Notes: a model not told the origin generated them from the letters alone. Counted from the stretch's first letter, positions 24,501 through 36,594 are shown. The stretch is 64,000 bases of DNA from Uranotaenia lowii (GCF_029784155.1 NC_073693.1:358871825-358935824); one strand, 5' to 3'. Program-made: numbers and translations.

Positions 24501-25560
24501 GTGATGTATTTACCGGAAGTTACCAACCAGAAGCAACACAAAACCGAGAAAGTCAATTCTGGATGATGTGACACATACATGGCCGCTTGCCTACATACAA
24601 AATTGAGCCCTAGCTTCGTGTGCCTGCCTGCCTGGTGGGCTGACATGAATTAAGAGCCTCCAGTACTCCGTTACCTAGCATGTAGCATCGGCAGCATCCT
24701 CTTCTCTAGATTCGCATTTGAGGATGTGACATTTCTGTTGCCTATACCCGGGCGCTAGCTGGCTGTTTCTCTAATTAATATTCATGAGCTGCCAGCAAAT
24801 AATATCGGCTTTTGTTGATCGAAACGATGTGCCGTGCATTTCAATACCTTGCGACGACGACGACGACGACGACGACAGATTAGCGCTGTAAAATGTCAAC
24901 TAAGTAAAAAGTCGCGGTCGCGATGCGGCGGGCATTTAGCGATGATTGTGATCCCGGGTGCAGGGCAATCGTGTGTTTCCAATTTCGAATGATGAATGAG
25001 TGTTACTTTGAATTCAATTTGAAATGAAATGCTCTGAAAGGGCTGATATTTTATTCATACGTCAAAACTAAATAAATTTAATTTTCCCATTGTCTAAATT
25101 GTCAAAAATTCTCAAAATTTTGAAAATTTTAACAAATTTTGAAATTAAGAATTAAGTTTGTTTATTTGTAAATTTTTAATGTGAGAATAGCTGATCTACG
25201 GAAACCCAAATGTAATATTCTAATTATTATTGCGGTGAGTATAATGTTGGTAAGTATCGTAATTTCCTAATTCCTTAACAGCATTTAATGTATAAATATT
25301 TTATTTATACTTTCCCAATTGACATAAATTCATATTTAGATCTTTACATATTCAAAACATTACATGAAGCGTTTGGTAGGGATCTCCACGCTTCATTCCG
25401 CCCCTGTATCCTGTATCTTTCGCGGTTTTCATCACATGGTTGGCCTGGCCGTAGTAATATCTGCAATGCATAGGAATATGTAACAGATAATACGCTGAAA
25501 AGAAAAATGATAGACGCAAGTCTTCCATTTTCCAGGATGCCTACATGTTTTGGCCATGTT
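21533..25560. other. Unassigned sequence with minor simple repeats
   Basis: No gene is recognised. A 15-bp unit (atgccaaaaggcttt) is repeated three times near 22717-22762. A small hairpin lies at 23223-23255. A GAC trinucleotide run lies at about 24852-24878. The portion 23,800-25,000 is less AT-rich and more complex than its surroundings and could be single-copy or conserved non-coding sequence, but nothing identifies a function. Confidence 0.4.
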
Positions 25561-25566
25561 GATGTA

Positions 25567-25593
25567 AGAAGAAGAAGAAGAAGAAGAAGAAGT
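25567..25593 (+). repeat. (GAA)n microsatellite
   Basis: About eight perfect GAA/AGA units lie just upstream of the 9-bp satellite tract. Confidence 0.9.
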
Positions 25594-25639
25594 TTGTTTG
25601 TTTGTAAATTTTAAAATTTTTGTAAATATGAAATTATGT

Positions 25640-27060
25640 CAATATTGTCCATATCGATAATTTTGTCATTTTTGTCACTTTTGTCAACATTGTCAATTTT
25701 GTCAATTTTGTCACTTTTGTCAATTTCGTCAATTTTGTCAATTTTGTCAATTTTGTCAATTTTGTCAATTTTGACAATTTTGTCAATTTTGACAATTTGG
25801 CAATTTGTAATATTGTCATTTGATCCTATATGTCATTAATGACATTTTCGTCAATTTTGTCAATTGTTTCAATTTTGTCATTTTTTGTTTTTTCATCATT
25901 TATGTCAATTTTGTCATTTTTGTCATTTTTGTCATTTTTGTCATATTTGTCATTTTTGTCATTTTTGTCATTTTTGTCATTTTTGTCATTTTTGTCATTT
26001 CTGTCATTTTTGTCATTTTTGTCATTTTTGTCATTTTTGTCATTTTTGTCATTTTTGTCATTTTTGTCATTTTTGTCATTTTTGTCATTTTTGTCATTTT
26101 TGTCATTTTTGTCATTTTTGTCATTTTTGTCATTTTTGTCATTTTTGTCATTTTTGTCATTTTTGTCATTTTTGTCATTTTTGTCATTTTTGTCATTTTT
26201 GTCATTTTTGTCATTTTTGTCATTTTTGTCATTTTTGTCATTTTACTCATTTTTGACATTTTTGTTATTTTTCACATTTTTTACATTTGTTACATTTTTG
26301 TCATTTTTGTCATTTTTGTCTTTTTTTTTTCATTTTCGTCATTTTTGTCATTTTTGTAATTTCTGTCATTTTTGTTATTTTTGTCATTTTTGTCATTTCT
26401 CTCATTTTTTGTCATTTCTGTCGTTTTTGTCATTTCTCTCTATTTTTGTCATTTTTGTCATTTTTATCATTTTTGTCATTTTTGTCATTTTTGTCATTTT
26501 TGTCATTTTTGTCATTTTTGTCATTTTTGTCATTTTTGTCATTTTTGTCATTTTTGTCATTTTTGTCATTTTTGTCATTTTTGTCATTTTTGTCATTTTT
26601 GTCATTTTTGTCATTTTTGTCATTTTTGTCATTTTTGTCATTTTTGTCATTTTTGTCATTTTTGTATATTTGTAATTTTTGTTATATTTGCCAATTTTAT
26701 TATTTTTGTCATTTTTGGCATTTTGTCATTTTTATCATTTCTGTCATTGATGTCATTTCTGTTATTTATGTCAATTTTGTAAATTTTTTCATTTTTTTTC
26801 AATTTTGTCAATTTGTAGTTTTTTACAACTTTTGAATTTCTTCAATATCGTGATTTTTTTCAATTTTGCCATTGTGTTTATTTTTATCAATTACTTCGAT
26901 TTTGTCTATGATTTCAATTTGGTAAATTTTGTTAATTTTACCAATTCTGATATTTTTGCCAATTTTATAATTTTTGTCAATTTCGTGAATTTTGCGTTTT
27001 TTTTTCAATTGTGCCGTTTTGGTTATTTTTTTCAAATTGGTTTATTTTTGCCATTTTGAA
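25640..27060. repeat. 9-bp satellite (TTTTTGTCA)n with degenerate flanks
   Basis: A core of nearly perfect tttttgtca units runs from about 25905 to 26250 and again from about 26440 to 26665. The intervening part (26240-26440) carries substitutions. The flanks (25640-25860 and 26670-27060) use the related unit attttgtcaa and decay outward. On the minus strand the core unit is AAAAATGAC, identical to the large array at 44.5-58.1 kb but in the opposite orientation. The unit leaves several frames open, so long frames here are not genes. Confidence 0.95.
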
Positions 27061-27877
27061 ACTTTGTTGGCTAAAATGTCAAATTGTAAATTTAGTATTG
27101 GATTTCGCGTTATTTTCAAAACTTCATTTTTCTGATTTGCAAAGAATTTAGCACCGGAAGGAAGGCACACCAAATTCCCCCGAAAGTAAGTTAAAAACTT
27201 TCACGAAACACCAATATAAAAGTTCATTTGAGACACGTGATGGAATCTGATGAACATTCCTAGATCATTCTGGCGATACCACCGCCAATATATACTGTAG
27301 GTGCAAGCTGCTTACTGCTAGTAGATGGAAAGTGCATCGTAAGGGCAGAAATCTTGGAAAGTGTTGAGCGAAAAAAAAAATCCAACCGTTCGTTCGTTGC
27401 CAGTAAATTCTAGCAAAGTTTGCATTTTTCATGTTTATTTTATTTTCACCCGCCCAGGCAGTACTGTACTAGCTGCGGGTCTACACGTGCTTCAGTCAAA
27501 GTGCACGTGTTTCCAATGTAAAATGGATTTTTGTGCTCGCCAACAAGACTCGACGAAGAAGGGAAACAGGATACGGAACATGGATTTGTGGAGCGACTGA
27601 TTTTTATGCTACCGCGGCGTTATTTGATATGCAGGATCATAACATTCGAACAACTTCTCGGGTCGTAGGAAGTCTGATGTGGGGAGTAGGGACAAAATCC
27701 ATGCATTTCCGTCACGAAATTCGAATGATCGATGATGATGACAGTGAGAAACTGAACTCAATCGTGCAAGCAAAACATTGCGACACTCCGATAATTCTAT
27801 AAAAGGAAAACTTGAACCCAAAAAATGCTTTTTGTAATTCTCGAGAATAAATTCAACAATAAGATCTGTTTTCCTTA
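27061..27877. other. Unassigned, moderately complex sequence
   Basis: This stretch is less repetitive than its surroundings. Overlapping open frames of 79-91 codons on both strands show no recognisable domain. No feature is supported. Confidence 0.4.
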
Positions 27878-27881
27878 TTAA

Positions 27882-29712
27882 CACTAAACGTACCGGAGGC
27901 GGTCAAATGACGGTTTTTGAACTTTGAATGATGATTACGCCTAATATAATTTTTTTTTCGCCAATTTAACGACAGAACAATTATTATTTTCAAAATGCAA
28001 GTATTTTTGCGTTTTTTAAATTTTTCTAAGTGTTGTGGTTTTCGAATAACGCATGTGGTAATACCACATTGTGGTATACCTATTCATACCGCGAGCGGTC
28101 AAATGACGGTTTACACTGTTTTCGCTAAAACTCTCTTATTTCTCAACCGATTTCTTTAAAATTTATGGTTTTGAAAATCCTGTAATGTGACTTTAATAGT
28201 TTTTTCAGACAATTTTCAGCTACAATCAATTATTTTAAAGTTATTTCAAGTCCAAGAAATTTTTTATGAAAAAACATGCTTCAGGAAAACTGCTATGAAC
28301 CAGTTATTAAGTGCTCGAAAAAAATTTCACTTAGTGCCTAAAAAAGCTGAAGTTAGAAGCTATATCCTGCATATACGGGAATTTTTATCAAATTTTTTTT
28401 AAGATCATGCCCACAAAAAATGTAAAAAAGTTGTGTAAAACCCATACTTTTCAATCAATCAACCGCCAAAGCTGTTCGTGTTACAGTAGAAAAAATTCAA
28501 AAAATGAATTGGAAAGTTAACGTAATTTGTCACATTTTGGCATCTTTAGATTTTTTAAAATACTAGATACATAATTTATAACGACTTTTCAAAGATAGCT
28601 GTTTTTCAAACTTTTCATCAATTTGTACATATTTCTGACAAAAATTCCTACACCTAAATTCAGCTTTGCACTGGATTTTGAGTACGTTAACGTAAGGCTC
28701 AGGCAATAAAACTATATGCAAAAGAAAGCAAATTTCATACCGGTTCTAGTGACGTAACTGCATTGGCAGTGCAATGCTTGACAAAAATATGATAAATAAA
28801 ACAGTGAAGCAGTTTCTGAATTTTGAAAAATTAGCACAAATTCTTGCTTGGCAGACGGGCGCAGTGGGTGGTAATATCTCAAAGCTATTTTGCACACGAA
28901 GACGGGTGAAAGGAAACGAAAAAACAAACGAGCATTCGCTCAAATTTTCTGGTTTTACCTTCAGAAATATATTTATTATATTTTTGTCAAGCATCGCACC
29001 GCCAATGTAGTTACGTCACTAGAACCGGTATGAAATTTTCTTTCGTTTGCTTATAATTTTTTTGCCTAAACCTTACGATAACATACTCAAAATCCAGTGC
29101 AAAGCTGAATTTAGGTGTAGGAATTGTATCAAAAATCCGAATTGATGAAATGTTTGAAAAACAGCTACCTTTTAAAATTCGTCATAAATTATGTATTTCG
29201 TATTTTAAAAAATCTAAAGATGCCAAAATGTGACAAATTACGTCAACTTTCCAATATTTTTTTTTAAATTTTTCTACTGTAACAGGAACAGCTTTGCCGG
29301 TTGATTGGTTGAAAAGTACGGGTTTTAAACATTTTTTTTACATTTTTTGTGGGCATGATCTTAGAAAAAATTGGATAAAAATTCCCGTTTATGCAGGATA
29401 TAGATTTTAACTTCAGCTTTCTCAGGCACTAAGTGAAATTTTTTTCGAGCACTTAATAACTGATTCATAGCAGTTTTCCTGAAGCATGTTTTTTCATAAA
29501 AAATTTCTTGGACTTAAAATAACTTTAAAATAATTGATTGTAGCTGAAAACTGTCAGAGAAAACTATTTGAGTCACATTACAGGCTTTTCAAAACTATAA
29601 ATTTTAAAGAAATCGGTTGAGAAACAAGATAGTTTCAGCGAAAACAGTGTAAACCGTCATTTGACCGCTCGCGGTATGAATAGGTATTTACAAAGTGTCG
29701 GTATGTTTAGTG
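27882..29712. mobile_element. piggyBac-type foldback element, ~700-bp arms, TTAA target
   Basis: Termini CACTAAACGTACCGG (27882) and, on the minus strand, CACTAAACATACCGAC (29712) are flanked by TTAA at 27878-27881 and 29713-29716. The subterminal gcggtcaaatgacggt is typical of piggyBac-like ends. About 28080-28800 is matched in reverse by about 28965-29690, with scattered mismatches, around a ~165-bp unique centre. The left side has an extra ~190 bp with a second copy of the terminal motif. Nothing codes for a transposase. A transcript across it would fold into long double-stranded RNA. Confidence 0.8.
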
Positions 29713-29716
29713 TTAA

Positions 29717-30291
29717 TAATCTCAATTTTCATCGCAAGGTTCTTTTTTTTTATATGAGAGTCATTTCGCATTTGTATTTGGATTTTACAAGAAGGTGGTT
29801 TAAAGTTCTCTGTGGTTTAAATATGACTTCTACAGCTTGAATTTCTAATTGTGAATCCTACGCTCAAAACTTCGAATGTGAACATTCAAAAAAGGTTTCA
29901 TAAATTCATAAATCAATTAGGGATTCCACATTCACTTAAACTAACGCTGAAATAATAAAAAACTGCGGTGTTGCAATTGCTTGATTGACAGCTGAGGTTT
30001 TCTTTGATCTAAAATTGAAGAGTTGGATTGACACGATGCTCAACCCTCTACTGCATGGACTATAAATTCATTGAGTTGAATAATTTCCGTTAACGGAAAT
30101 AACTTTATTGACCTTTAACTAAGCAATTTCTGTCAAAAAAAAATGGCTTTTTCAATAGTTTTATTGTTTTTTTTTTAACAGTGAGAGATAACATTCTATT
30201 CAACTTTTTTTTTTAAGTTTTGTAATTGCTAATTGATTTTTGATGCATTGAAATTGTTGGATTTCTTTACAGTACCATAAAATGGGGTGGA
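29717..30291. other. Unassigned AT-rich sequence
   Basis: No feature could be supported here. Confidence 0.4.
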
Positions 30292-30293
30292 TA

Positions 30294-31609
30294 CCCAAGC
30301 AACCAAAAGTCTCGTTAAAAAGGTCGAACACAGCTTAATCAGCATTATCAATGTGCTGAAGTTCCTTTTATTCAGCCCAAAATTTAAGTTCTTATTGAAA
30401 CTTTGAAGTTCCATTACAGATTTGTACGGCCTTCTATTCAGCCCACAAGTAAACTTTAAATCAGCGAAAACAAAAAAATAATTTTCCTATTCTTTGGTTT
30501 CTCGACATCCATCATTATCCCCTATCATCACCTCCCTCAATACTTAAATTGCTTTATTTTTAACTTTGTTCGATACATTCCAGCACGCACGCCATTTCTG
30601 CTGCACAATTATTTGATTCGCTTACTCAAGCAATCAAAAAACCTAATGGAAAAATTAGTCCTGGTACAAGATTTGAACCCGATCCTCCGAGATGATAGCC
30701 GAACACGCTGCCACGACGCCACGCCTACATGTTGCCTTACCGGCAGCTAAAATTTGAAGAGGTTATGAGCTTTCTAGAATATCCGCAAAGGCAGCCAGCG
30801 GCCAGCAGCAAAGACGTATGTTGATTATTTCTAAGAAACATTACGAAACGGCGTATAAATCAATCATCCGTTAAAATAATATCAGTTTAAAAATAAATGA
30901 AATTCCATGTTTATAACTGTTAAGCATAAAATTATACAAATTCTTGATTTTATCTTGATATTTAATTAATGAATTGCTTCAAGTGACTTTAATGTGTGAT
31001 AAATTCGTGGTAAGTAAATACAGTTGAACGAAATTTTATAAAGTCAAGAACTCTTTTCTAAAACAATCATTTGCGAGTTAGCTTTAAGTTGTTTTGAGTT
31101 GAAGTTTCAATATAAATAATACATTTCAACAATTTCCAAGCTCCAAAAAATAATTTATTTCTTATATGCCCTTTTGTGAGGTTCGTTCACATTACATATT
31201 CATGATATGGCGGACATGTCTCAAAAAAGGTTATTTGAGGAACTTTTTGGAACTTCGAGTCCATAGCAGGCTTTTGGAGACCCAATTTGTAACTTTTATT
31301 CTGAATGATCCGATTGACGTGTCACAGAAGGCTATTTGAGGAACTTCTTGGAACTTGAAGCTCACATAAGGCTATTTGAGACTTAATTTGTAACTTTTAT
31401 ACTGTGTGGATGCGATTGACATGTCACAAAAAAAGCTATTTGAGGGATTTTTGGAACTTCAAGTCCATAGAAGGCTATTTGAGGAACCTTTTGTAACTTT
31501 TATGCTCACATTCGAGAAAATTCGGTACCAATTCCATTTGAAACCTTTGTTCAGCGAAATTCGAACTTTGGAGGAACGAGTTTAAGTAGATATGAGACTT
31601 TTGGTTGGG
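30294..31609. mobile_element. TA-flanked TIR element with internal ~100-bp tandem repeats
   Basis: The ends are CCCAAGCAACCAAAAGTC at 30294 and, on the minus strand, CCCAACCAAAAGTCTC from 31609, both flanked by TA. Inside, 31200-31510 holds about three imperfect copies of a ~100-bp unit. Each copy contains ggctatttgagg, a ttggaactt element and tttgtaacttttat. A tRNA-like SINE head (30661-30725) is inserted in it. Confidence 0.65.
30661..30725 (-). mobile_element. tRNA-derived SINE head
   Basis: On the minus strand GTCGTGGCAGCGTGTTCGG resembles the D-arm/A box, and GGGTTCAAATC is a B box. The acceptor stem is not complementary and no poly-T stop follows at the right place, so this is a SINE head and not a tRNA gene. 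Confidence 0.6.
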
Positions 31610-31989
31610 TAGGGACATGGATGTATATCGGGACACAAATGTGGAAAATGGTTCTGATCCAAATTTCCAGCAATATACACAATTTTTAGTCTTTTCAAAC
31701 TATATCATTCCTTAATTTATTGCATATAAGAAGAAAATAATTCAATTTACTTTATGTAGCTTAAAAAAATGTTTTTGAAGCATAAGGAACTGCTGGCAAC
31801 ATTGGCAAGTGAAGTTTGTTTTTGTCTAATCGGTGCTTAAAAATCGTTTAATTTCGGGTGAAATGTGCGGTGTTTCGATTATTGGACCAGTGATTCGGTC
31901 GTGAGGGGTCGTATTTTCTTATAGTGAAGTGAAATTCTTGTTGAATTTAGATGATTAGGTGCAATTAGTTTTTGTATTGTTCGCATAAA

Positions 31990-32055
31990 ATGGAAGATGA
32001 TAACGCAAAGAGTGGATCTGAGCAAAGCTCCGAAATGGCGTTACATGCGTTACTA
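31990..32055 (+). CDS. Candidate first coding exon of an unrecognised gene
   Basis: An ATG at 31990 opens 22 codons (MEDDNAKSGSEQSSEMAL...) that end directly at a good splice donor, CTA|GTAAGA, at 32056. The acidic, serine-rich composition and the donor are typical of a first exon, and the upstream 200 bp could be a 5' untranslated region. The exon ends in phase 0. The next exon is not certain. The segment at 35254, which also starts in phase 0, could follow directly, or the exon at 33995 could. No family is recognised. Confidence 0.35.
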
Positions 32056-32229
32056 GTAAGAAGTTGCATAAAAAGGTTGAATGCAATATTGAATGGCAAA
32101 TGCGGTATGGTCAATTTGATGACAGAGACCTCTACATTTCGGATTTCAAAACTAAAGCTAAGTATTATCACGGTATAAGTATATAAGGTAGGCTACTAAC
32201 ACGAGTAAACAACTCGTTTGAATGCAAAC

Positions 32230-32312
32230 TAGTGACGTCATTACTATCTGCCTATAGCGTGCCAGGCAAAAAGTTTTGCGCGCGTAGATCACTAGATGGA
32301 TAGTAATGACGA
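32230..32312. repeat. Imperfect inverted repeat
   Basis: gtcattactatctgcc near 32233 is mirrored by ggatagtaatgac near 32295. A separate perfect 12-bp hairpin (gacttccgacaa, 32470-32481, with its complement at 32501-32512) lies just downstream. Both are probably MITE remnants. Confidence 0.5.
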
Positions 32313-33189
32313 CATTATCGGGAAGATATCACCTTATTATATTGTACACCGTGAGTATTATTTTTTTTAAACCTCCGAGAGTACTAGAACTTATCATAAC
32401 AATTTAAAAACTGAGGTTCATCAGCAGAAATATTATAGCGCCAGCACTAAATTTTAATTTAGAAGTCAGGACTTCCGACAAAGAAAAATGAAGTACTAGA
32501 TTGTCGGAAGTCTGTGTTCAGCTGTTGGTTCACAATTAACGTTTCCTCAATTATTATTTAAATGTACAATACTATCAAATAAATGTACTTTAAAAGTATT
32601 TAAATTAGCCAGGAGGATATGTTTTCTTCTTTTCGACAGTTTTTATTAGTAGTTTTGAAATTTTTTAGGAATTCTAGATAAAAAAGATTAGGAGAAGGTC
32701 AATAATAAACAAATCGATTTGATTATTCAATTAATCAGCCTAATTGAGATGAAGTAGTTTTTTCTTTCGATCGGAATTTTTTTTTTATTTTATATTCCTC
32801 TACATTATACTTTCACTATACTCTATACTATACAAATGTCCAAATTATTAACAATCATGAAACAAAAGATGTAAATTGATGTGTTGCATAATATACGAAT
32901 AATAAATGTAGCTATAACAGATTGATACTCTTGGAATTTGACTGATTGAATTTAAATGATCTGACATTATTTTCATCATGGCCTTTTTACTGGTGAAAAA
33001 TTCGAGATAATTAAAGGAAATCCAAGGCACACAACCGATTTTCAAAATTTGAATTTGTAGTAGACTTAGTGTTATCAAAAACAAAAAGAAATTGGTTAAA
33101 TTTAGAAATTTTTTTTTACAGGTTAGAATTTTTCATAAAATATCAATTTTGAGGATAGGATTATAAAAATAGATTAGATCGCACTGGTC

Positions 33190-33612
33190 AAAAGTGTTTC
33201 CCGAACATATCCTTCCACCCATACTCCGAAGCATTTTTTTTTTGCTGGAATGCAGAGGTAACCTCGGTTCTAAAGCGCAAAGTTGTATCTTTCATCCCTT
33301 TCTTTATTTTTCATAACTATCTATTGACTACTAGGACGTAGCCGGCGCCGTTATTACTAATCCCAAGTACCATTCTTTTGACCTTTGTACAAAATTCATG
33401 GCCTCGGTCAATCACGGAGTAGCAACCATTGGCGATGTGGAATTATTTCTACAGCCATAAATGACATCATTAATTAATTATTGCAAGAATCAAAGTTATT
33501 CTGAGAAAAAAAAAAACATAAAATTTGTTAATAATGCATTTCGGGTTCAATGATCTAGGTGGATGTGAGTAGTCAATCAAGCTAAGCTAAGCTAAGCTAA
33601 GCTAAGCTAGGC
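33190..33612 (+). mobile_element. Probable 3' end of a retroelement with (GCTAA)n tail
   Basis: The segment ends ggatgtgagtagtcaatc followed by about six gctaa pentamers (33580-33612). A shorter relative with the same ending lies at 42432-42495. A dispersed 3' end with a short tandem tail is typical of some LINEs and their SINEs. The 5' limit is a guess. Confidence 0.4.
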
Positions 33613-33994
33613 TAAAAAAATGTTTTTGAAGCATTTAAAATCGCCATATTTCATACCATGACAAGTGTTTTTTGGCAAATAGTGATGTGACTTTGGACTG
33701 AGTCGATATGCGGTCAATTTTGAATTTCTCAATTCTCTATTTTGTACTGAAAAACCAACATCATTTTTGTTTCTTCTGTGGAATCGAGTCTGTTAGTAGT
33801 TATTGCGGCGAGGGAGCGTAAAATAAGGCGACCGCTTCGATAGCGAATCCAATTTTATTGAATAGAGCTTCAAAACTGTAAAGAAACAATCATCAACTTT
33901 TGTTCAATGTAAGTTAGTATGTTTGTAATTATTTGTGCTTTACTATCGTTTAAATTAATAATTGCATTAATATTAACCTGTTCTTTCTTTTCAG

Positions 33995-34049
33995 GTTTCA
34001 AACCTAAAAGTTCAAATTTACTCATGTAAACGTAACTTAAAAATCATGG
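33995..34049 (+). CDS. Candidate short internal exon or leader exon
   Basis: TTTCTTTTCAG precedes 33995, and the segment ends AATCATGG|GTAAGT at 34050, so both splice sites are strong. It is open in phase 0 (18 codons plus 1 nt). Alternatively it is a 5' untranslated exon whose ATG at 34046 starts translation. An upstream donor, TTCAAT|GTAAGT near 33909, would give an 86-bp intron. The acceptor at 34412 then joins in frame. Confidence 0.35.
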
Positions 34050-34412
34050 GTAAGTTTTGAGCCAAAATGAAGCTTTTTAGACCCCAGGTTTTGAGAAACT
34101 CAGAATTGACCCCATGTTGACTAATGTGACATATCTAAAATTTGATATATGGTGAAGAATTCTTCCAACATAGTTTTTTGCGAAAAAAGGAAGACAATTC
34201 AAACTGCTTCGAACTGTGTCACAATTTCACAAAAAATTCTTTGGCAAATTAATCATGGAGTTGATCGGAACATGTCAATAAATTTTTCAAAATCCTCCAA
34301 ATTAAATAAAATTCACTTTAAAGATGATTCTAGAAGAATCGAGCTTTAAGTATTCACAGGAAGCCTGAAAATAGAAATTTAAATTTTATTTGATGTTTTT
34401 TTTTGCTCCTAG

Positions 34413-34744
34413 CAGAACAAATCCTTCTTTTGTCAATCAAATTTAGAAATTCACGAGGAGGGAGGGGCTGGATGATTATTAAAAATACAGACACAGACGT
34501 CTGTTCAGTTCGACGGCAAACAGAGAATGAAACCGGGTCGACCGACGAGCAGCGTTGCTACGTTAAAATCTGTATTTTTGAGGCAACAAATCGAATTGAT
34601 CATCAAACGACTCAGTTTTTCCCTGGGAGAGGAAGACTGAATAAAAAAAGAAAAAAATCTTTCAAACGTCAAATTTCTCTCATCAATCTACCGAGCAGTG
34701 CGAAGGTTCAAAATTTTACTTTCTTATTTAGAGATTTTCAATAA
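34413..34744 (+). CDS. Candidate terminal exon of a small basic protein, unrecognised
   Basis: The acceptor tttgctcctag precedes 34413. Joined to the ATGG at 34046-34049 it gives an in-frame protein of about 110 residues starting MAEQILLLSIKFRN. The C-terminal third is lysine- and arginine-rich (RLNKKRKKSFKR). The stop codon TAA at 34742 overlaps an AATAAA polyadenylation signal at 34741. No domain is recognised. The open frame could be chance in a region of ordinary composition, so it rests mainly on the splice sites. Confidence 0.3.
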
Positions 34745-35253
34745 AACTTTTTTGATGTTGAAAAGCATTTGTTTTGCATTAAACAATCATTTAATTAGGT
34801 TTTGTTTCACTCTGGCAAATTCTTGCATGTTCAGGCATAAGTCGCTCAAATTTCGTTGAAGTTTTTGAAGGTGATAAATAAAAATTGCTTGATCAATGGT
34901 TGTTCTTGAAAAGAGCTTAAATAACAGATTTAGATTTTGGGTAGTTCCCTTGGACCGAACAACATTTTTATATAGTTCAAAGTTGATATTTACGACAGAG
35001 TTGACAGACTGGTATCGAATAATCTAGCTGTTGGATTCGATTTCGATGTTTACTTTTGAATTTGCAGCAATCAACTCAGAAGACTTAAATGTAGCACCTA
35101 AACAACTGAGTTACATGGCTCGCTACACAAAATTGATCATCTAACGATAAAATTTGAACGATTATAAATCTTTTCTACAATTGCTGGTTTTTGTCGAACA
35201 GTAAAAAAACGATACAAAAAACGATACAGCGAAATTCAATCTTCCTCCCCCAG

Positions 35254-35556
35254 GTTTTTCCGAGTAGCGGCTTCTCAGACGACACGAAAATTGGCACTCA
35301 GCTAATTCGAGTGCTTGAAGGCGACAACTGGATAAATGTTGAACAGTTTGTTCAAGGCCTTCCATCACTTTTCGCTTTTGTCTGCAATAAACATCGGAAA
35401 ACCCCTAATGGTAAATATCAGCTTTTAATAACCATTCATGAACAACCATATAGTTTAGATTTTATTACAGGGCAGGATAATGGAAAATACCGTCATCTGT
35501 GGATATACGAATCATTCTCGGATGTGCTCCAGCAGCAGCGAGGCAAATCACTGTGA
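35254..35556 (+). CDS. Candidate terminal coding exon, unrecognised protein
   Basis: A pyrimidine-rich acceptor (ttcctcccccag) at 35242-35253 opens a 100-residue frame beginning VFPSSGFSDDTKIGTQLIRV, ending at TGA 35554-35556. It is followed 18 bases later by AATAAA at 35575. Composition is balanced and codon-like (EGDNWINVEQFVQGLPSLF, then NGKYQLLITIHEQPYSLDF), unlike the AT-rich surroundings. This is the most gene-like unassigned segment in the window. It would be the last exon of a gene whose earlier exons may include 31990-32055. I do not recognise the family. Confidence 0.5.
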   Translation, partial: VFPSSGFSDDTKIGTQLIRVLEGDNWINVEQFVQGLPSLFAFVCNKHRKTPNGKYQLLITIHEQPYSLDFITGQDNGKYRHLWIYESFSDVLQQQRGKSL

Positions 35557-35750
35557 AAAAGCAACAATAGTGAAAATAAAGTTGAAGATTCCTGGAAAAT
35601 ATAATAGAATATTCCACAATATTTTACTGGTTTTATTCTTTTGATATATGTATGTACATTATTGATCATTTAACTGGGTTTGACTATTCCTACATAAAAG
35701 AAACGTCCAAAATTCGCTCCGGAATGATTCGCGTATTTTGAGTAACCCCT

Positions 35751-35841
35751 ACTCAGTTGTCATGAAAAGGGCTGTTAGTCAGTTCTGAGTAAAAGCCGTT
35801 TAGTCAGAACTGAGTAAGTGCGGTTTTGACGACAACTGAGT
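35751..35841. mobile_element. Short hairpin MITE
   Basis: actcagttgtc at 35751 and its complement ending at 35841 bracket inner arms cagttctgag (35780) and its complement (35805-35814). Total 91 bp, imperfect palindrome. A further ctgaactgagtag at 35852 is outside it. Confidence 0.55.
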
Positions 35842-36594
35842 AACCGTCACTCTGAACTGAGTAGCTGAAAGTTAGCGAGAATAATGTCGGTTGTGTAGGA
35901 ATCTCGAGATGAACCCTGAAAATCGGCCGTCCGGGATCCCACAGTTCTTTTCCCGACAAAACATAAACAAAAAATCTCATAACAAAACCTTAGTTGGACA
36001 AGATATAAATATCCGACTGAGATAGGTTTGAGCAACGATTATAATCTTCTGATCGGGATGGCGCTAACTCACTTCCACTTCTGCAACAGCACGTTTATAT
36101 TTGTGTGTTCTGTCTGGCAACGGTTAAAAATTCACGTAACGCCACATACATCACGACGCTTGTGCGGTTGCTAACTATGGGTGACACAAATTCATTGATG
36201 AAAAATTGCAGTTTAAAACTTCAATTCAATAATTATATTTATTAGAAAAATAGACTCATAATCTTTAATGGGTCATTACCAAATCAGGCTGCTTATCGAC
36301 TTACACCCTTCTATGTATTGGCATAAAAAATTACTTCAGCAATACCGCTGAATATTGAAATAGGCCTGTCAACGATCAATCGAAACGTCATTGTGATATG
36401 TCCGAGTTGCCTTTCTAGTCGTTAACGCCAGGTAAAGGGCAAAATACATGTGGTTATAAATTACATCGTTCTTTGAATCGTAATTGGAAAATTACATGCC
36501 TTTTCGAATAAGAAATTTTCATCCGAGAACTTGCATAAAACAGTAGGTTCAATTCAGCTCCATCAACAATCGTTAGAAATCTCTGTACCAAGAC

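Noticed and set aside
25820..26835. Open frames of IFV, SFL and CHF repeats
   Set aside because: Translations of the (TTTTTGTCA)n tract, not proteins.
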